Origin: JBPYFK01 sp051984675
GTDB lineage: Bacteria; Actinomycetota; Actinomycetes; Mycobacteriales; Pseudonocardiaceae
Length of the DNA stretch: 64,000 nt
Direction of reading: 5' to 3'
Assembly: GCA_051984675.1 (NCBI GenBank)
Contig: JBPYFK010000020.1
Location: forward strand, 194,025-258,024
Shown here: in pieces, positions 17,530-27,784 of the stretch
Numbering within the stretch: position 1 is the first letter of the stretch
How the letters are laid out: the number at the start of each line of letters is the position of its first letter
Notes under the pieces: generated by a model
Told to the model about the DNA's origin: nothing
What the model saw: only the letters and a program-made list of their open reading frames with translations
Database searches by the model: none
Program-made: the position numbers and the translations under genes

Positions 17530-17665
17530 CGCCGGCGAATTCCCCGATTTCGCCCGTACATCCCTCGCGCCGGTGATAGCGTCCTGATCAGCTTTCGGCG
17601 ACCTGGCGGTTCCGCGATGCCGAGAGGCAAGTAGCCAAGCCACGTTTCCTGGGGGACACGGCCTC

Positions 17666-20600
17666 ATGACAACGCATGTGCCGGAAGCCGTTCAGTGGCT
17701 TTTCTGGATCGTGGCCGGCGAGTCATGGCCCGAAGGCGACGAGGACGCGCTGCGGCGCATGGCTCACGCGTGGCATGCCACAGCAGACAGCATCAACGAG
17801 GTCATCGCGGACGGAAACCGCGGCTCTCAGCAGGTCAAGAGCGCGATGGAAGGCCAGACCGCGGACGCGTTCGCGAAGCTGTGGGCGCAGATCGGCGAGG
17901 GCGGCGAGGCCGCGCTGCCGAAGCTGCGGGACGCCTGTAAGCAGCTCGGGGACTCGTGCGATGAGACCGCGCTGGAGCTCGAGCACACCAAGTTGATGAT
18001 CATCATGGCGCTCGTCGTGCTCGCGGTCACGATCGCTGTGTTGATCGCGAACACGATCGACACGCTCGGCGCCTCAGACGCGGCGATTCCACTCGCGCAG
18101 ATGGGGACACGCCAGGTCTGCGTGATGATCTTCAAGCAACTAGTCCAGAAGCTCGCCACGAAGGCGGCCACGGTGACGCTGCAGGGGGCGCTGAGAGGCA
18201 TCGCCTTCCAGACCGGCGTATCGGCGTTGATGGAGGGCGGGGCCCAGGGCATCGAGATCGCCGAGGGCCACCGGCACGGCTTCGACGGGGTGCAGTTCGG
18301 CGGTGCCCTTGCGGCCGGCGCGGCAGGCGGCGTCGCAGGTCAGGGGTTCGGGCGCGTCGTCGGGAGCAGGTTCGGAGGCAGCCTGGCCAAGGAATTCGGC
18401 AAGGCCGCCGTCGACGGTGCCGTGCAGAACACCGCAGGCGGTATCGCCCAGCAGGGTGTGCAGCACGCGGCAACCGGGCAAGCCTTCGACTGGAACCAGG
18501 TCGCGAAGGGCTCGGGGCAGGGCCTCGCGATGGGCATGGTCGGCCACGCGACCGGCGGTGGTCACGGCGCGGAGGGCGCAGGGAGTGCGGCGAAGTCCGC
18601 AGCAGAGGCCAACCACGCGGCCGAGGAAGCACACGTCAACATCCCCACTGAAAGGGGTGTTGCGGCACCGGACTCACATCCTGGCAACACTGACTCTTCG
18701 TCGACTGTAGACAGCCGTGGTTCGGGTTCTTCGCACGGTGATGGCGCGGGGCAGGGCGCGTCGCCGGGCAGTGGTGCCGTGCATGACACGGGACTGACCA
18801 CCGCGGAGCACGATTCCGCGCCGGCGAGTACGGCCTCGCAGAGTGTCGCTCCGCCGAGGGAGCAGGCGCCGGCCACCGGCGGTGGGCCGACGTCGAGCCT
18901 GCCGAGCACGTCGAGCGGCGAGCAGCCGTCGTCGCACGGCCAGCAGCAAGCGTCTGCGGGCGTGCCGCAGCAGGGAACTGCCGCTGCCGGTGGTGGGGCG
19001 GCGTCGATGGCTGGTGCCGCCGGGGAAGGTCTTCGTGGTGGCGCCGGTCTCGCTGATCGCCCCGCTGCTCCGCCCGCTACGGGCGCGTTGCGGGACGCGC
19101 CGGCCGCAGGCGCTACGGCTGCGCGGCCCGAGTCGGGTGTTGCCTCGTCGGCGCCCCGCGGGGAGGCACCAGCAGGGCCGGCGCCTCGTGGCGAGGCAGC
19201 ACCGACGCCCCGTGGCGAGACGGCAGGGCCGGTGCGCGACACGGCAGGACCTCCTCGCGAGGCAGCACCGGCACGCGATACAGCCTCCGCTCGTGACACA
19301 GCGCCCCCGCGCGATACAACGTCGACTGGGGCGGGTGCGGACCGACCCATGGCCGCTCGGAGTCCCGCGTCGGCGGGCGGGCGGCCGGAAGGGTTCACAC
19401 GCGACAGGATGTCCGGCGGCGCTGCCGATCGCGGACCGATGTTCGAGCGCGCTTCCGGAGAGCTCCCCCACCCCGAGAGGGAATCCACCGGGGTCGCCGA
19501 CCGCGAGCAACCCGCGCACGAGTCCCCACGGACACCGCTGGACAGGCCACTGAATGGCGAGCCAAGCCCCCGGACGGCTTCAACCGGCGAGAGATCGCCG
19601 GAAATCCCCGGCCGCTTCCAGGGGAACCCCGTAGCCGCTGAACGAATGGCTACCAGCGCAGAAGCCGTTCCCGGCAACGCCGAAGGAGTCAGAGCCGAGA
19701 CCCCGCCATCGGGTGCCGGCGACGTTCCTGGCCGCAGCCCCGAACGCGCTTATGCCGATCCCACAGCCCTACCCGAGCACGGCGCGTCAGTGCCAAACGG
19801 TCGTGGTCCTGAAGCCGGCGCGATGTCGCATCCGACGCGTGGGGGCGAGGCTCCGCGCGGGATGGAGGTGCGCGGGGACCATGGGCCGGCCGCAGTCGAA
19901 GGCAACAGCCGTCACGTTGGCCCAGAGGGACGCCCCGGCGTACCCGCGAACGCTGGCCACCGCCCGGAACCGAGTGCGCCCCGCACAGCCGAGGAGCATG
20001 CCGCCCACGAGCGAGCCGCCCACGAACTTTCCCGCCGGATCGAGGCCGAGGGTATTCAGGATCGCGCGACGCTTGAAGACGCGCTGCGCCTGGACGGGTT
20101 CGACGATGTGTCGCCGGCGCCCGAAGTGCCTGCCCATGAGCTGCGGGATCTGCGCCCGACCGAGTCTTCCACCGGGGCTCGCGGTGGACGCCCGGTCCCG
20201 GACACCTCCCGGGTGGCCGGCGAGCTCCGCGACGTCCTGGGCAATTCAACCGTCGATGGCGGCAGGCTGCTGGCCAGGCTGCACGAGATGCACGGTGATC
20301 CTGACCTCGCACACGGTCTGCGCGAGGAATACGCCAGAACAACCGGACGTGACCTCGTCGACGACATCAGGGGCGCGTCTCGGGACGGCCGGTTGTCCTT
20401 CGATCCCGAGCGCTACCTCCACAAACTGCTGCCGGATTCGCCCGCTGACAGTGCGCGCCCACCAGAAGGGGCGCTGAACGTCCGATCCGGCGAGTTCGCC
20501 GGACGCATCCACGAGGCGCTCAGGGCCGGGGACGGCCCCCGGGCCAGCGAGCTGCTCGACCGGCTTAGCCGTGATCCCCGGAAAATCTGGGAACTCGGGG

Positions 20601-23600
20601 ACCAGTACCGGTCCCAGTTCGGCGCCGAGGTCACCGACCACATCCGGCAGGCGTTCGACGGTCCAGAAGGCGAGTACCTGCATCACCTGCTCGGCGGCGA
20701 GCACTTCGAAACCCACGTGCTCTCGCTCGACGAAGCCAAGGAAGTGTACGACCGGCTCGGGAACAGCACGTTCCGCACGCGCACCGGGGCGGAGGTGGAC
20801 ATCCCCTTCGGACATCCCGAGGACGGGTGCTACGACCGGGCACATCGCATGGCGATGAAGCTCACCGAGTGGGGGTATTCCAACGACAAGGTCTACGCCG
20901 CGCGTCCCGGTGCCAGCCAGCTTCGTGTGATGGCGGAAACGGCCAAGTACGGCACGCCTGACAGGCCAGGTGCGGTGGAGTGGGGTTACCACGTCGCCCC
21001 CATCATCAAAGTGCGGCATCCCAGCGGGAACGTTTTCGACGTCGTGATGGACCCTTCGCTGGGGCGCGGGCCGCTCGCCCTCGACGAGTGGGTCGGGATG
21101 ATGGGCGTGAACCGCAGCAACTACCTGCGGTTTCATCTGCCCGAAGGCCCACCCGCAGCGCACGAGGGGACGCTGGGCAGGGTGCTCCACGAGGCGGGTC
21201 GGCAAGACCGACCCCCCAGGTATTACACGGACACTGCCTTGGTGTACACGACGCCGCGGGGGAACTACTGGCCGTACCACCTCGGCGAACAGCACCACAT
21301 GGCTCCGACGTTACGCAATGCCGACGTGACCTCCGCGCATATGCAGGAGCGGATCGAGAATTATGCGCACGAGTCCGAAAGCCGGAAGATCTCCCACGAG
21401 TTGACCGACTTCCTCGACCGGCAAAGCTTGCGCGGAAAGAATCCAGTACTTGATGGTTTGATCAAGACGACGGGTAAGATCTCCCCTCGTTTGGGAGAGA
21501 TCGTCGAGTGGCGAAACCTGGGTGGGAAGGACGCTGCGCTCGATCAAGCGGTTGATCACTTGACCAGAACGGTCCGGAACGACCCCACATACCGGACGCT
21601 CCTGGATGACACTCGCCACGGAAGGCCATGGCCACCCTCATCCATGGGCTTCGACTCCAACGGCCAGTGGCAGCACGCGGGAGTTATGCATCGCGTCTAC
21701 CACAATCTGTGGTCAGAGCACCAACGGACCGCTCCCCTGATTCCCGCACAGCACCACGCGATTCCACATCCGCGGGGTGGATTGCCAGAGGGCACCACGT
21801 CACACGGATCACCTACTGCCACCACCCCGGAGCCACGGCATGTCAACCCCGAAACAGCGAGATGGGGGCCGGGCCAACACGCCGCGGGTTCGCACGACAT
21901 CGCCAGCGCGCACGAGGCCGCCGGTCGCCACATCGCCAACCCGCACGAGGCCACCAGCCCGCACATCGCTCCGGGCCATACGGGTGACGAACCGAACGGA
22001 CACATACCGTCGGGTGCGGCCGAACCGCCGCGCCATGCGCCGGCCCGGGTCGGACTTCCGCCGGAGCTGCACGAGAAGTTCGGCTCGCACATCGAGGTCC
22101 ATCAAGGTCCGAACGGGGTGTCGTTCGGCGGAACGAAGTTCACCGACCCGCCGATTCTGGGGGCGAAGAGTTTCGGGTTCCATGCCGGTGAGAACGGCAC
22201 ATTCCTGATCGACGGGAAGCCGGCTACCCCAGAGCAGGCGGCGAAGGTCATCGCGGCGACCATGCACGAGATTCCCACGCTCCGGGAACTTCCTGAAAAC
22301 GAGCGGCTCGTGTTGACGACCTGCCGCGACAGCGCCCACCCCGGGGCTGTCGACGAGCTGGCCAGGAAGGTCTCGACGGCGACCGGTCGTGACGTGGAGG
22401 TGCCCAGCTCCGACACCTGGGTCGGGGACGGGCACATCTACACCAGCCAGGGCCTCAAGGACGCCTCGGGGGCGCTACGGCCGAACTTGGAAGAGCGCCC
22501 CGGCTCCTGGAAGACGATCACGCCGGACGGCAAGGAGACTGTGCGTCACAGCCCCTACCCGCGAGGGCATGCGTCGACCTTCTTCCCAGACGAGCGCGGG
22601 CACGTCGCGTCCGAAAGTCGAGGGGCTTTCGAGCGCGGCAACTCGCACGGGCCACCAGCACGTCCGGGCTGGCCCGAACAGACACCCCGCCGCGGCCCGC
22701 CACCGCCGCCCGGATACGGACCACCCCCGCACGCGCCCGGCGGCGTGCCACCGGGCGGACCGCCGCGTACTGGCCCCCACCCGCCGACGCATTTCGGCCG
22801 CCCGGGGGCTGGTACGCCGAACGCACCGCGTGGTCCGGTTCCGCCTCCGTCGGGTGGGCCAATCCGCCCTGGCCCGAGTGGTCCCGTTCCGCACGGCCCA
22901 GGCGGGCCGGTCTCGCCGGGTTGGCAGCGCCCTACCGCCGCAGGCCCGCACCGTGGAGGTCCGGTCCCCCCAGCTCCGGCACGGCCAGGTCCGCATGCCG
23001 GACCGCCTGGCGCTCGCCCCATGCCGCCTCGCCCCGAGGCGCCGAACGCTGGTCCTGGGCATCAGCGACCGGTCGATCCGCGGGTTTCCGGTTGGCCAGG
23101 CGCGGGCCACGGTCCGAGCGCTCCTCGTGACCCGCACATGCCCGGTGGCAATGCGACTCCGCGCCGCCCGGACGGACCGCCCGCGTCAGGCCCCCAGCGC
23201 CCGCCGGTCGCGCCGGAACGGAGCTACCAACCCAGCGCGACCGACCGTCCCTCCACTGTGGAGCGCGGCAGGGAACCAGCGTTCAGTGGGGATGCACCTC
23301 GCGGCGAGCCGAGCTTCGATCGCGGTCCTGTTCCGGCGCGAGAGACGCATGAGCCGGCGGTGACGCATGAGCAGCCGTCGCACCGGGAGGTGTCCTCCGA
23401 CCAGCGGCCACCCGCAGCCGAGCACGCTGCTGAGACCCGGAATGCCGAGCGCACAACCTCGGAGGAACCGTCACAACCGCACGACAACGCCCCAACTGCC
23501 GAGCCTGAGCCTCCATCACGATCCGAGGCAAGTTCAGCCGGTCACGAGGTGGCTGAGGACGGCGCTCCCCGAGAGGCGCCACGTGCGCAGAAGCCGATCA

Positions 23601-24943
23601 CCGATCACACTGCGCCCACGGCTCGCGGTGAACACCTGGCCAGGGACGAAACGTCACCGCAGCACGACAACGCGCCAGCTACCGAACCTGAGCCTCGATC
23701 ACCGCACGCCGACCGGCCCGCGGACGAGCCATCCACCACGACAGAAGAATCGTCCGAAACACCGGGACCCCTGCACGACGAGCCCAATCGCGTCGAAGAG
23801 CACTCCACGCCGGCCAAGCCCGACGCTTCCGGCGTCGAGTCCGCACCGCGCGAGGAGACTCAGCCCGCCCGGTCTGAAGCTACGGCACCGGAAGCGCACG
23901 AGCCGCAGGACCAGCAGCACGCCGAGAGCGACGGTCGGGGTCGGCTCAGCAAGCTCTTGGACCCGAAGGGACTGTCGCGTCATTCGCACGAGCAGGAGCA
24001 GCCGAAAAGCGACGCCTCGGCCAACATTCGAAAGATCCTGGGCCTAGGGCCGGACAGCTCGCACGAGCACGAGCATCCAGACGGAAAGCAGTCGCACCAC
24101 CGAGTCGACCCCATCGAGATCACCGCGGAGCACATTGAACAGGCGAACGAAGTCGCTCAAACTCCGCACGCTGAGCTGACCGGCGACGGCGAGTCGGCTC
24201 GGATCGCGACTCCCGAAGAGATCGAGGCGTTCCAGCGGCTATGTGAGGAGCACTCCTCCCTGTTCCAACCGGGCACGCGAGAGGAGCTCGTCAGGAGACG
24301 TCTCAAGAATCCAGAGTTGCTGCGTGGTCTTAACGACGCGGAGGTGTCGGCCGTGATGACCTACACCGGTGACCGCGGAAGCTGTTTCGCCATGAATGAG
24401 GGCCTTCGCAACGGCGATGCGGGACGGTATGAACCGTATCGGGTCACCCTGGATTCGGCGCTGAACAAGATGCGTGCCAATGCCGAGGCCGCACAGGTTA
24501 CGGTGCCTTCCCAGTTTGGGCGGAACATCTCGATTCATTCGGGCGACCTGGCGAAGTTCCGGTTCGACTACGGACTGCACAATTCGGTGACCGAGAAGGG
24601 ATTTCTTAGTTGCACACCGGGCGAAAGCCAGCACCGGCCGAAGGGCCTGGAGACAGGCTGGCACAAGGTGAAAATGACCTACCTTCCCGCTCCCGGGCAG
24701 CGGCCGTTCGCGGTTGACGTCTCCCATCTGTCGAGGTTCGAGGGTGAAGGCGAGTGGCTCGGTGTTACTGACCGGAATTTCCAGGTCAAACACTACGCGG
24801 AACATCTGGATGCACAAGAGCCTTACATCGAAGTGGTCTTGCAGGAAACTCCTCCCCCGTCAACCGCGAGTACGGAGTCCATAAGCCCCCGCGACACCAA
24901 CATTACAAGGGCGCTGTCAGGACAAGAGTCCTGGCGCAGGTGA
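17666..24943 (+). CDS. Giant polymorphic toxin: WXG100-like N-terminus, protein-glutaminase-like domain, C-terminal ADP-ribosyltransferase-like domain
   Basis: A 2425-aa protein. Residues 1-110 form a WXG100-like helical module (PEAVQWLFWIVAGESWPEGD...) as in CpnT-type T7SS effectors. A hydrophobic segment follows at about 112-133, then an Ala/Gly-rich stretch to ~310. Residues ~320-780 are Pro/Ala/Arg low-complexity (RDTA repeats). Around 1035-1170 lies a papain-like deamidase domain with candidate triad C1055 (DGCYDRAHRMA), H1109 (WGYHVAP) and D1129 (VMDPSLG), matching the protein-glutaminase pattern. Residues ~1465-1640 hold a module with LVLTTCRDSAHPGAVDELA. Residues ~1660-1850 are PPG-rich; ~1850-2200 are Glu/His-rich. 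Residues ~2215-2405 look like an ADP-ribosyltransferase: YTGDRGSCFAMNEGL (Y2233), IHSGD (H2291), GFLSCTP (S2315) and an ExE motif E2361-G-E2363. The usual first Arg (YRG) is replaced. Secretion by a T7SS is inferred; no ecc genes are visible. It is followed 14 nt later by ADP-ribosylglycohydrolase-like genes. Confidence 0.85.
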   Translation: MTTHVPEAVQWLFWIVAGESWPEGDEDALRRMAHAWHATADSINEVIADGNRGSQQVKSAMEGQTADAFAKLWAQIGEGGEAALPKLRDACKQLGDSCDETALELEHTKLMIIMALVVLAVTIAVLIANTIDTLGASDAAIPLAQMGTRQVCVMIFKQLVQKLATKAATVTLQGALRGIAFQTGVSALMEGGAQGIEIAEGHRHGFDGVQFGGALAAGAAGGVAGQGFGRVVGSRFGGSLAKEFGKAAVDGAVQNTAGGIAQQGVQHAATGQAFDWNQVAKGSGQGLAMGMVGHATGGGHGAEGAGSAAKSAAEANHAAEEAHVNIPTERGVAAPDSHPGNTDSSSTVDSRGSGSSHGDGAGQGASPGSGAVHDTGLTTAEHDSAPASTASQSVAPPREQAPATGGGPTSSLPSTSSGEQPSSHGQQQASAGVPQQGTAAAGGGAASMAGAAGEGLRGGAGLADRPAAPPATGALRDAPAAGATAARPESGVASSAPRGEAPAGPAPRGEAAPTPRGETAGPVRDTAGPPREAAPARDTASARDTAPPRDTTSTGAGADRPMAARSPASAGGRPEGFTRDRMSGGAADRGPMFERASGELPHPERESTGVADREQPAHESPRTPLDRPLNGEPSPRTASTGERSPEIPGRFQGNPVAAERMATSAEAVPGNAEGVRAETPPSGAGDVPGRSPERAYADPTALPEHGASVPNGRGPEAGAMSHPTRGGEAPRGMEVRGDHGPAAVEGNSRHVGPEGRPGVPANAGHRPEPSAPRTAEEHAAHERAAHELSRRIEAEGIQDRATLEDALRLDGFDDVSPAPEVPAHELRDLRPTESSTGARGGRPVPDTSRVAGELRDVLGNSTVDGGRLLARLHEMHGDPDLAHGLREEYARTTGRDLVDDIRGASRDGRLSFDPERYLHKLLPDSPADSARPPEGALNVRSGEFAGRIHEALRAGDGPRASELLDRLSRDPRKIWELGDQYRSQFGAEVTDHIRQAFDGPEGEYLHHLLGGEHFETHVLSLDEAKEVYDRLGNSTFRTRTGAEVDIPFGHPEDGCYDRAHRMAMKLTEWGYSNDKVYAARPGASQLRVMAETAKYGTPDRPGAVEWGYHVAPIIKVRHPSGNVFDVVMDPSLGRGPLALDEWVGMMGVNRSNYLRFHLPEGPPAAHEGTLGRVLHEAGRQDRPPRYYTDTALVYTTPRGNYWPYHLGEQHHMAPTLRNADVTSAHMQERIENYAHESESRKISHELTDFLDRQSLRGKNPVLDGLIKTTGKISPRLGEIVEWRNLGGKDAALDQAVDHLTRTVRNDPTYRTLLDDTRHGRPWPPSSMGFDSNGQWQHAGVMHRVYHNLWSEHQRTAPLIPAQHHAIPHPRGGLPEGTTSHGSPTATTPEPRHVNPETARWGPGQHAAGSHDIASAHEAAGRHIANPHEATSPHIAPGHTGDEPNGHIPSGAAEPPRHAPARVGLPPELHEKFGSHIEVHQGPNGVSFGGTKFTDPPILGAKSFGFHAGENGTFLIDGKPATPEQAAKVIAATMHEIPTLRELPENERLVLTTCRDSAHPGAVDELARKVSTATGRDVEVPSSDTWVGDGHIYTSQGLKDASGALRPNLEERPGSWKTITPDGKETVRHSPYPRGHASTFFPDERGHVASESRGAFERGNSHGPPARPGWPEQTPRRGPPPPPGYGPPPHAPGGVPPGGPPRTGPHPPTHFGRPGAGTPNAPRGPVPPPSGGPIRPGPSGPVPHGPGGPVSPGWQRPTAAGPHRGGPVPPAPARPGPHAGPPGARPMPPRPEAPNAGPGHQRPVDPRVSGWPGAGHGPSAPRDPHMPGGNATPRRPDGPPASGPQRPPVAPERSYQPSATDRPSTVERGREPAFSGDAPRGEPSFDRGPVPARETHEPAVTHEQPSHREVSSDQRPPAAEHAAETRNAERTTSEEPSQPHDNAPTAEPEPPSRSEASSAGHEVAEDGAPREAPRAQKPITDHTAPTARGEHLARDETSPQHDNAPATEPEPRSPHADRPADEPSTTTEESSETPGPLHDEPNRVEEHSTPAKPDASGVESAPREETQPARSEATAPEAHEPQDQQHAESDGRGRLSKLLDPKGLSRHSHEQEQPKSDASANIRKILGLGPDSSHEHEHPDGKQSHHRVDPIEITAEHIEQANEVAQTPHAELTGDGESARIATPEEIEAFQRLCEEHSSLFQPGTREELVRRRLKNPELLRGLNDAEVSAVMTYTGDRGSCFAMNEGLRNGDAGRYEPYRVTLDSALNKMRANAEAAQVTVPSQFGRNISIHSGDLAKFRFDYGLHNSVTEKGFLSCTPGESQHRPKGLETGWHKVKMTYLPAPGQRPFAVDVSHLSRFEGEGEWLGVTDRNFQVKHYAEHLDAQEPYIEVVLQETPPPSTASTESISPRDTNITRALSGQESWRR

Positions 24944-24957
24944 GGTGGATTGAGCTG

Positions 24958-26400
24958 ATGTCTGTACCCGACGCCGCGACCCAGGCCCAGGCCCAGGGAG
25001 GTCATGTAGGCGAGGCTCCGCAGGTTGAGCCGACGACCGAGTTCGTGGACCTGACCCCGGACGAGGTTGAGTTCATCGACGCGTGGCGTTCTTACTGGTC
25101 GCACGGTTCTCCAGGAAACCGCGCGGAAGTCGAAGCGATCGTAGACGTGGCCAGGACGGCCCTCGGCGAGAACTTCGTGCGCTACCAGGAAAACGCGCGC
25201 GAGAGCGCGCGCAAGCCGGGGTTCCTCGGTCGGGCTCGCAAGCTTCCGTCCTATGTGGAGTCCAGCTGCGCGGAGATCAAACGCAATCTTCCCGGCGGGG
25301 TTGTCGGGGGCATGGTCGGCGACGCACTCGGCGCACCGGTCGAGTTCGACCCGCTGGAGCGGATCGTCGCGCGGTTCGGGCCGAATGGCGTGGTAGACCT
25401 GGCACCTGTCTTTGGCCGAGCCGGCGCGGTGACCGACGACACCCAGATGGCGTTGTTCGTCCTTGAGGCGCTGTTGATGGCTCGGGTCAGGTTCCGGCAC
25501 GGAAAGTACGAAAGGACCGTTCAGCCGCGCCTTGAGATGCAGTACGCCCTCGCTCAGTGGTTGCATACCCAGGGGGTGGAATGGCCTCATGTGCTACCAC
25601 CCGCCCTGCGAGGGGGGATGTCCAGGCCGTTCGGTCAGCTCGCTCACGACCGCGAGCTGCACCAGCAACGCAGTCCTGACCAGGTGAGTATGGAGGCTCT
25701 GACCGCGTTTGCTCTCGCGACCGAGGACAACCCGCACAGTGGTATCAGCGACTTCCATTCCCCGCTCAACAGTGCGCAGGGCTGCGGCGCACTCAGCCGA
25801 GCGGGAATGGCAGCAGTGTGGTCCGACGTTCCTGAAGTTGTGTTCAAGCTGGGTGCCACCGCGTCGTTGATCAGTCACGGGCACCCCGATGGTTACCTTC
25901 CTGGTGGAGCTTTCGCGGTTCTCGCGCAGTATTTCCTGCATGGCCAGGGCGTCGTGGAGGCGCTGGACGCCACGCTGTACCAACTCTCGCGGTGGCACGG
26001 GCACAATGCCACCATCGCCACGCTGACTCGCGCGTTGGATGTGGGCCAGTCAGGTCGAATGTCACCGTCCGATGTTGATCGGCATTTCCCGAGTTCGGAT
26101 CATTCGGCGCCCGATACCCTCGGTATCGCGGTGTGCGCTGTCTTGAGCCATCCTGACAGCTTTGAAGATGCGGTGCTGGCGGCGGTGAACCATTCCGGGA
26201 ACAGTGCGACCGCTGGTGCGGTCTGCGGCACCCTCATGGGACTGCGGTTGGGGGTCGAGGCCATCCCGCAGCGCTGGCGTGACCAGGTGGAGCTTCGCAG
26301 TGTGGCCGACGAGCTCGTGCGGAACGTGATCAGCGAGTTCTGCGAACCCGAGCCACCGGACTCACCTGAGTGGTTCGATCGTTACCTGGTACCTAGCTGA
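24958..26400 (+). CDS. ADP-ribosylglycohydrolase-family protein, candidate immunity to the ART toxin
   Basis: A 480-aa protein. After a ~110-residue N-terminal extension it has the DraG/ARH fold opening GVVGGMVGDALGAPVEFDP and the metal motif T159-D160-D161-T162 (AVTDDTQMAL). The second metal motif, usually (N)HSGDSDSTGAI, reads NHSGNSATAGAV: the two Asp are N415 and A417. Catalysis may therefore be reduced or lost. It starts 14 nt after the toxin stop, with GAGGTGG before ATG 24958, so it is translationally coupled or nearly so. By analogy with Tre1/Tri1 of Serratia, where an ARH protein neutralises an ART toxin by hydrolysis and by active-site blocking, it is a likely immunity protein. Confidence 0.85.
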   Translation: MSVPDAATQAQAQGGHVGEAPQVEPTTEFVDLTPDEVEFIDAWRSYWSHGSPGNRAEVEAIVDVARTALGENFVRYQENARESARKPGFLGRARKLPSYVESSCAEIKRNLPGGVVGGMVGDALGAPVEFDPLERIVARFGPNGVVDLAPVFGRAGAVTDDTQMALFVLEALLMARVRFRHGKYERTVQPRLEMQYALAQWLHTQGVEWPHVLPPALRGGMSRPFGQLAHDRELHQQRSPDQVSMEALTAFALATEDNPHSGISDFHSPLNSAQGCGALSRAGMAAVWSDVPEVVFKLGATASLISHGHPDGYLPGGAFAVLAQYFLHGQGVVEALDATLYQLSRWHGHNATIATLTRALDVGQSGRMSPSDVDRHFPSSDHSAPDTLGIAVCAVLSHPDSFEDAVLAAVNHSGNSATAGAVCGTLMGLRLGVEAIPQRWRDQVELRSVADELVRNVISEFCEPEPPDSPEWFDRYLVPS

Positions 26401-26415
26401 CGACGGGAAAGCACG

Positions 26416-27732
26416 ATGACGCAGCAGCGCACGGTCCAGATGGCGCTTGATGCAGTTGAGCGCGCAGCCTTGGCGGTTTGGCGTGACATGGGCGGCCGCG
26501 AGCGGGCACGAGTCCTCGAGGAAAGCCGGGCATTCGCGCCGAGCACTCGACTGGACCCGGTAGAAAACCGGCGCTCCTTGCGACTGACCTGGGAAGAACG
26601 TGTCGCACTCGCGGAATGGCGTCGGCGCCGGGACGATGTCCGCGAGCAGAACATGAACGACGCTGTCGCGCTATATCGGTTCGAGAACTATGGGCGCCCG
26701 TTGCCGACAGCGGCGACACACCTCACACAAACACTGAAACCCGCATGTCCCTCGATTTTCCGGCAGAGCTGGTCCCGTCCACGACGGATTCAGGTCCACA
26801 CGGTGGGCACGCTGCTGGGCGGCGCAGTGGGTAACGCTTACGGAGTCGCTCGGTCGCGCGGTATCCCATCAGTGAGCGGGAGTGACGTGACGAGCACGAC
26901 GCACGCCCTGCGGTTGAGTTGCCTTCTCACTGAGGCGTTGACACGCGCACATGTGGCTCTCCGCCGTATGGCAACGGATACGGTTCGTACGGAACTGGAG
27001 CGTGCCCATGCGTCGTGGCGCCGAGAGGCTCCAGAACATGCTCAGCCCCGCACATGGATGGCCTATGCCATGTGCTCGTTGTGGTGGGCCGGGTTCGAGG
27101 AAGATCGGCGCGCCCCCGACGCCAGCGAGCTTCTCGACCAACTGGTCCTCGACATGGCCGGGCCGGAAGCTGGCGCGCCGGCCGCCGCTTTAGCCAGGAT
27201 CGTCCGTACGGCGATGACCGAGGGGTCGATAGGCCCGATCCGCTCGTGGCCCGCCGGCGGAGCGTCAGCTGATGCCCTGGTCCGTGCTCGCGAACTGAGC
27301 TGGTCCCGCCAGTCGGGGCGGCATCAGGAATCCCTTGCCGAGCTAGCGGGTTTCGGCGACGCGGCAGCGGCGCTCGCGATCGGCGCGTATGCGGCGCTTG
27401 CCTGCGAGTCGTGGCGGGAAGCACTCGATATCGCGACCGCGTGGGACGGCGATGTCGTGGCTTCCGCGACGGCGTGCGGCTTCGTGAAGGGGGCGCTTGA
27501 GGGACCCGGCCGCATCGACCGGTCTTGGTTGGACAGTGTCGACATCGCCGACGACGTGTACCAACTGGGTCTGGATGCGGCGCAGGAGTTCGGCCCCACA
27601 CCGCGCAACGACGTGGACTGGTTCACTCGGTACCCCGTTCCGACTTGCCCGCCAAAGCCGCAGGTCACGGCGGCCGCGGGGGCGTCGGTGACACCGACAC
27701 GTGTGCGGTGGGAAGGGAACCTTGAACTCTGA
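26416..27732 (+). CDS. Degenerate ADP-ribosylglycohydrolase paralogue (pseudo-enzyme), candidate second immunity protein
   Basis: A 438-aa protein that starts 15 nt after the previous gene. The ARH fold can be followed: VHTVGTLLGGAVGNAYGVA corresponds to the GGMVGDALGAP opening, and TSTTHALRLSCLLTEAL occupies the place of TDDTQMALFVLEALL. By chance of length even the numbering agrees: T159-S160-T161-T162 replaces T-D-D-T. The second site reads AWDGDVVASATACG, keeping one Asp. Both metal-binding Asp of the first site are gone, so hydrolase activity is unlikely. Both paralogues end with a similar short motif (DSPEWFDRYLVP / RNDVDWFTRYPVP). A binding-only immunity or chaperone role is inferred. 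Confidence 0.75.
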   Translation: MTQQRTVQMALDAVERAALAVWRDMGGRERARVLEESRAFAPSTRLDPVENRRSLRLTWEERVALAEWRRRRDDVREQNMNDAVALYRFENYGRPLPTAATHLTQTLKPACPSIFRQSWSRPRRIQVHTVGTLLGGAVGNAYGVARSRGIPSVSGSDVTSTTHALRLSCLLTEALTRAHVALRRMATDTVRTELERAHASWRREAPEHAQPRTWMAYAMCSLWWAGFEEDRRAPDASELLDQLVLDMAGPEAGAPAAALARIVRTAMTEGSIGPIRSWPAGGASADALVRARELSWSRQSGRHQESLAELAGFGDAAAALAIGAYAALACESWREALDIATAWDGDVVASATACGFVKGALEGPGRIDRSWLDSVDIADDVYQLGLDAAQEFGPTPRNDVDWFTRYPVPTCPPKPQVTAAAGASVTPTRVRWEGNLEL

Positions 27733-27784
27733 CGGCTAGAGCGCGATCGTTGCCCACCGCAGACGACCGAAGGAATGCACCACC

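Noticed and set aside
18562..19677. 371-aa minus-strand frame inside the giant toxin
   Set aside because: It is antisense to the Pro/Ala low-complexity linker; high GC gives long open frames on the reverse strand.
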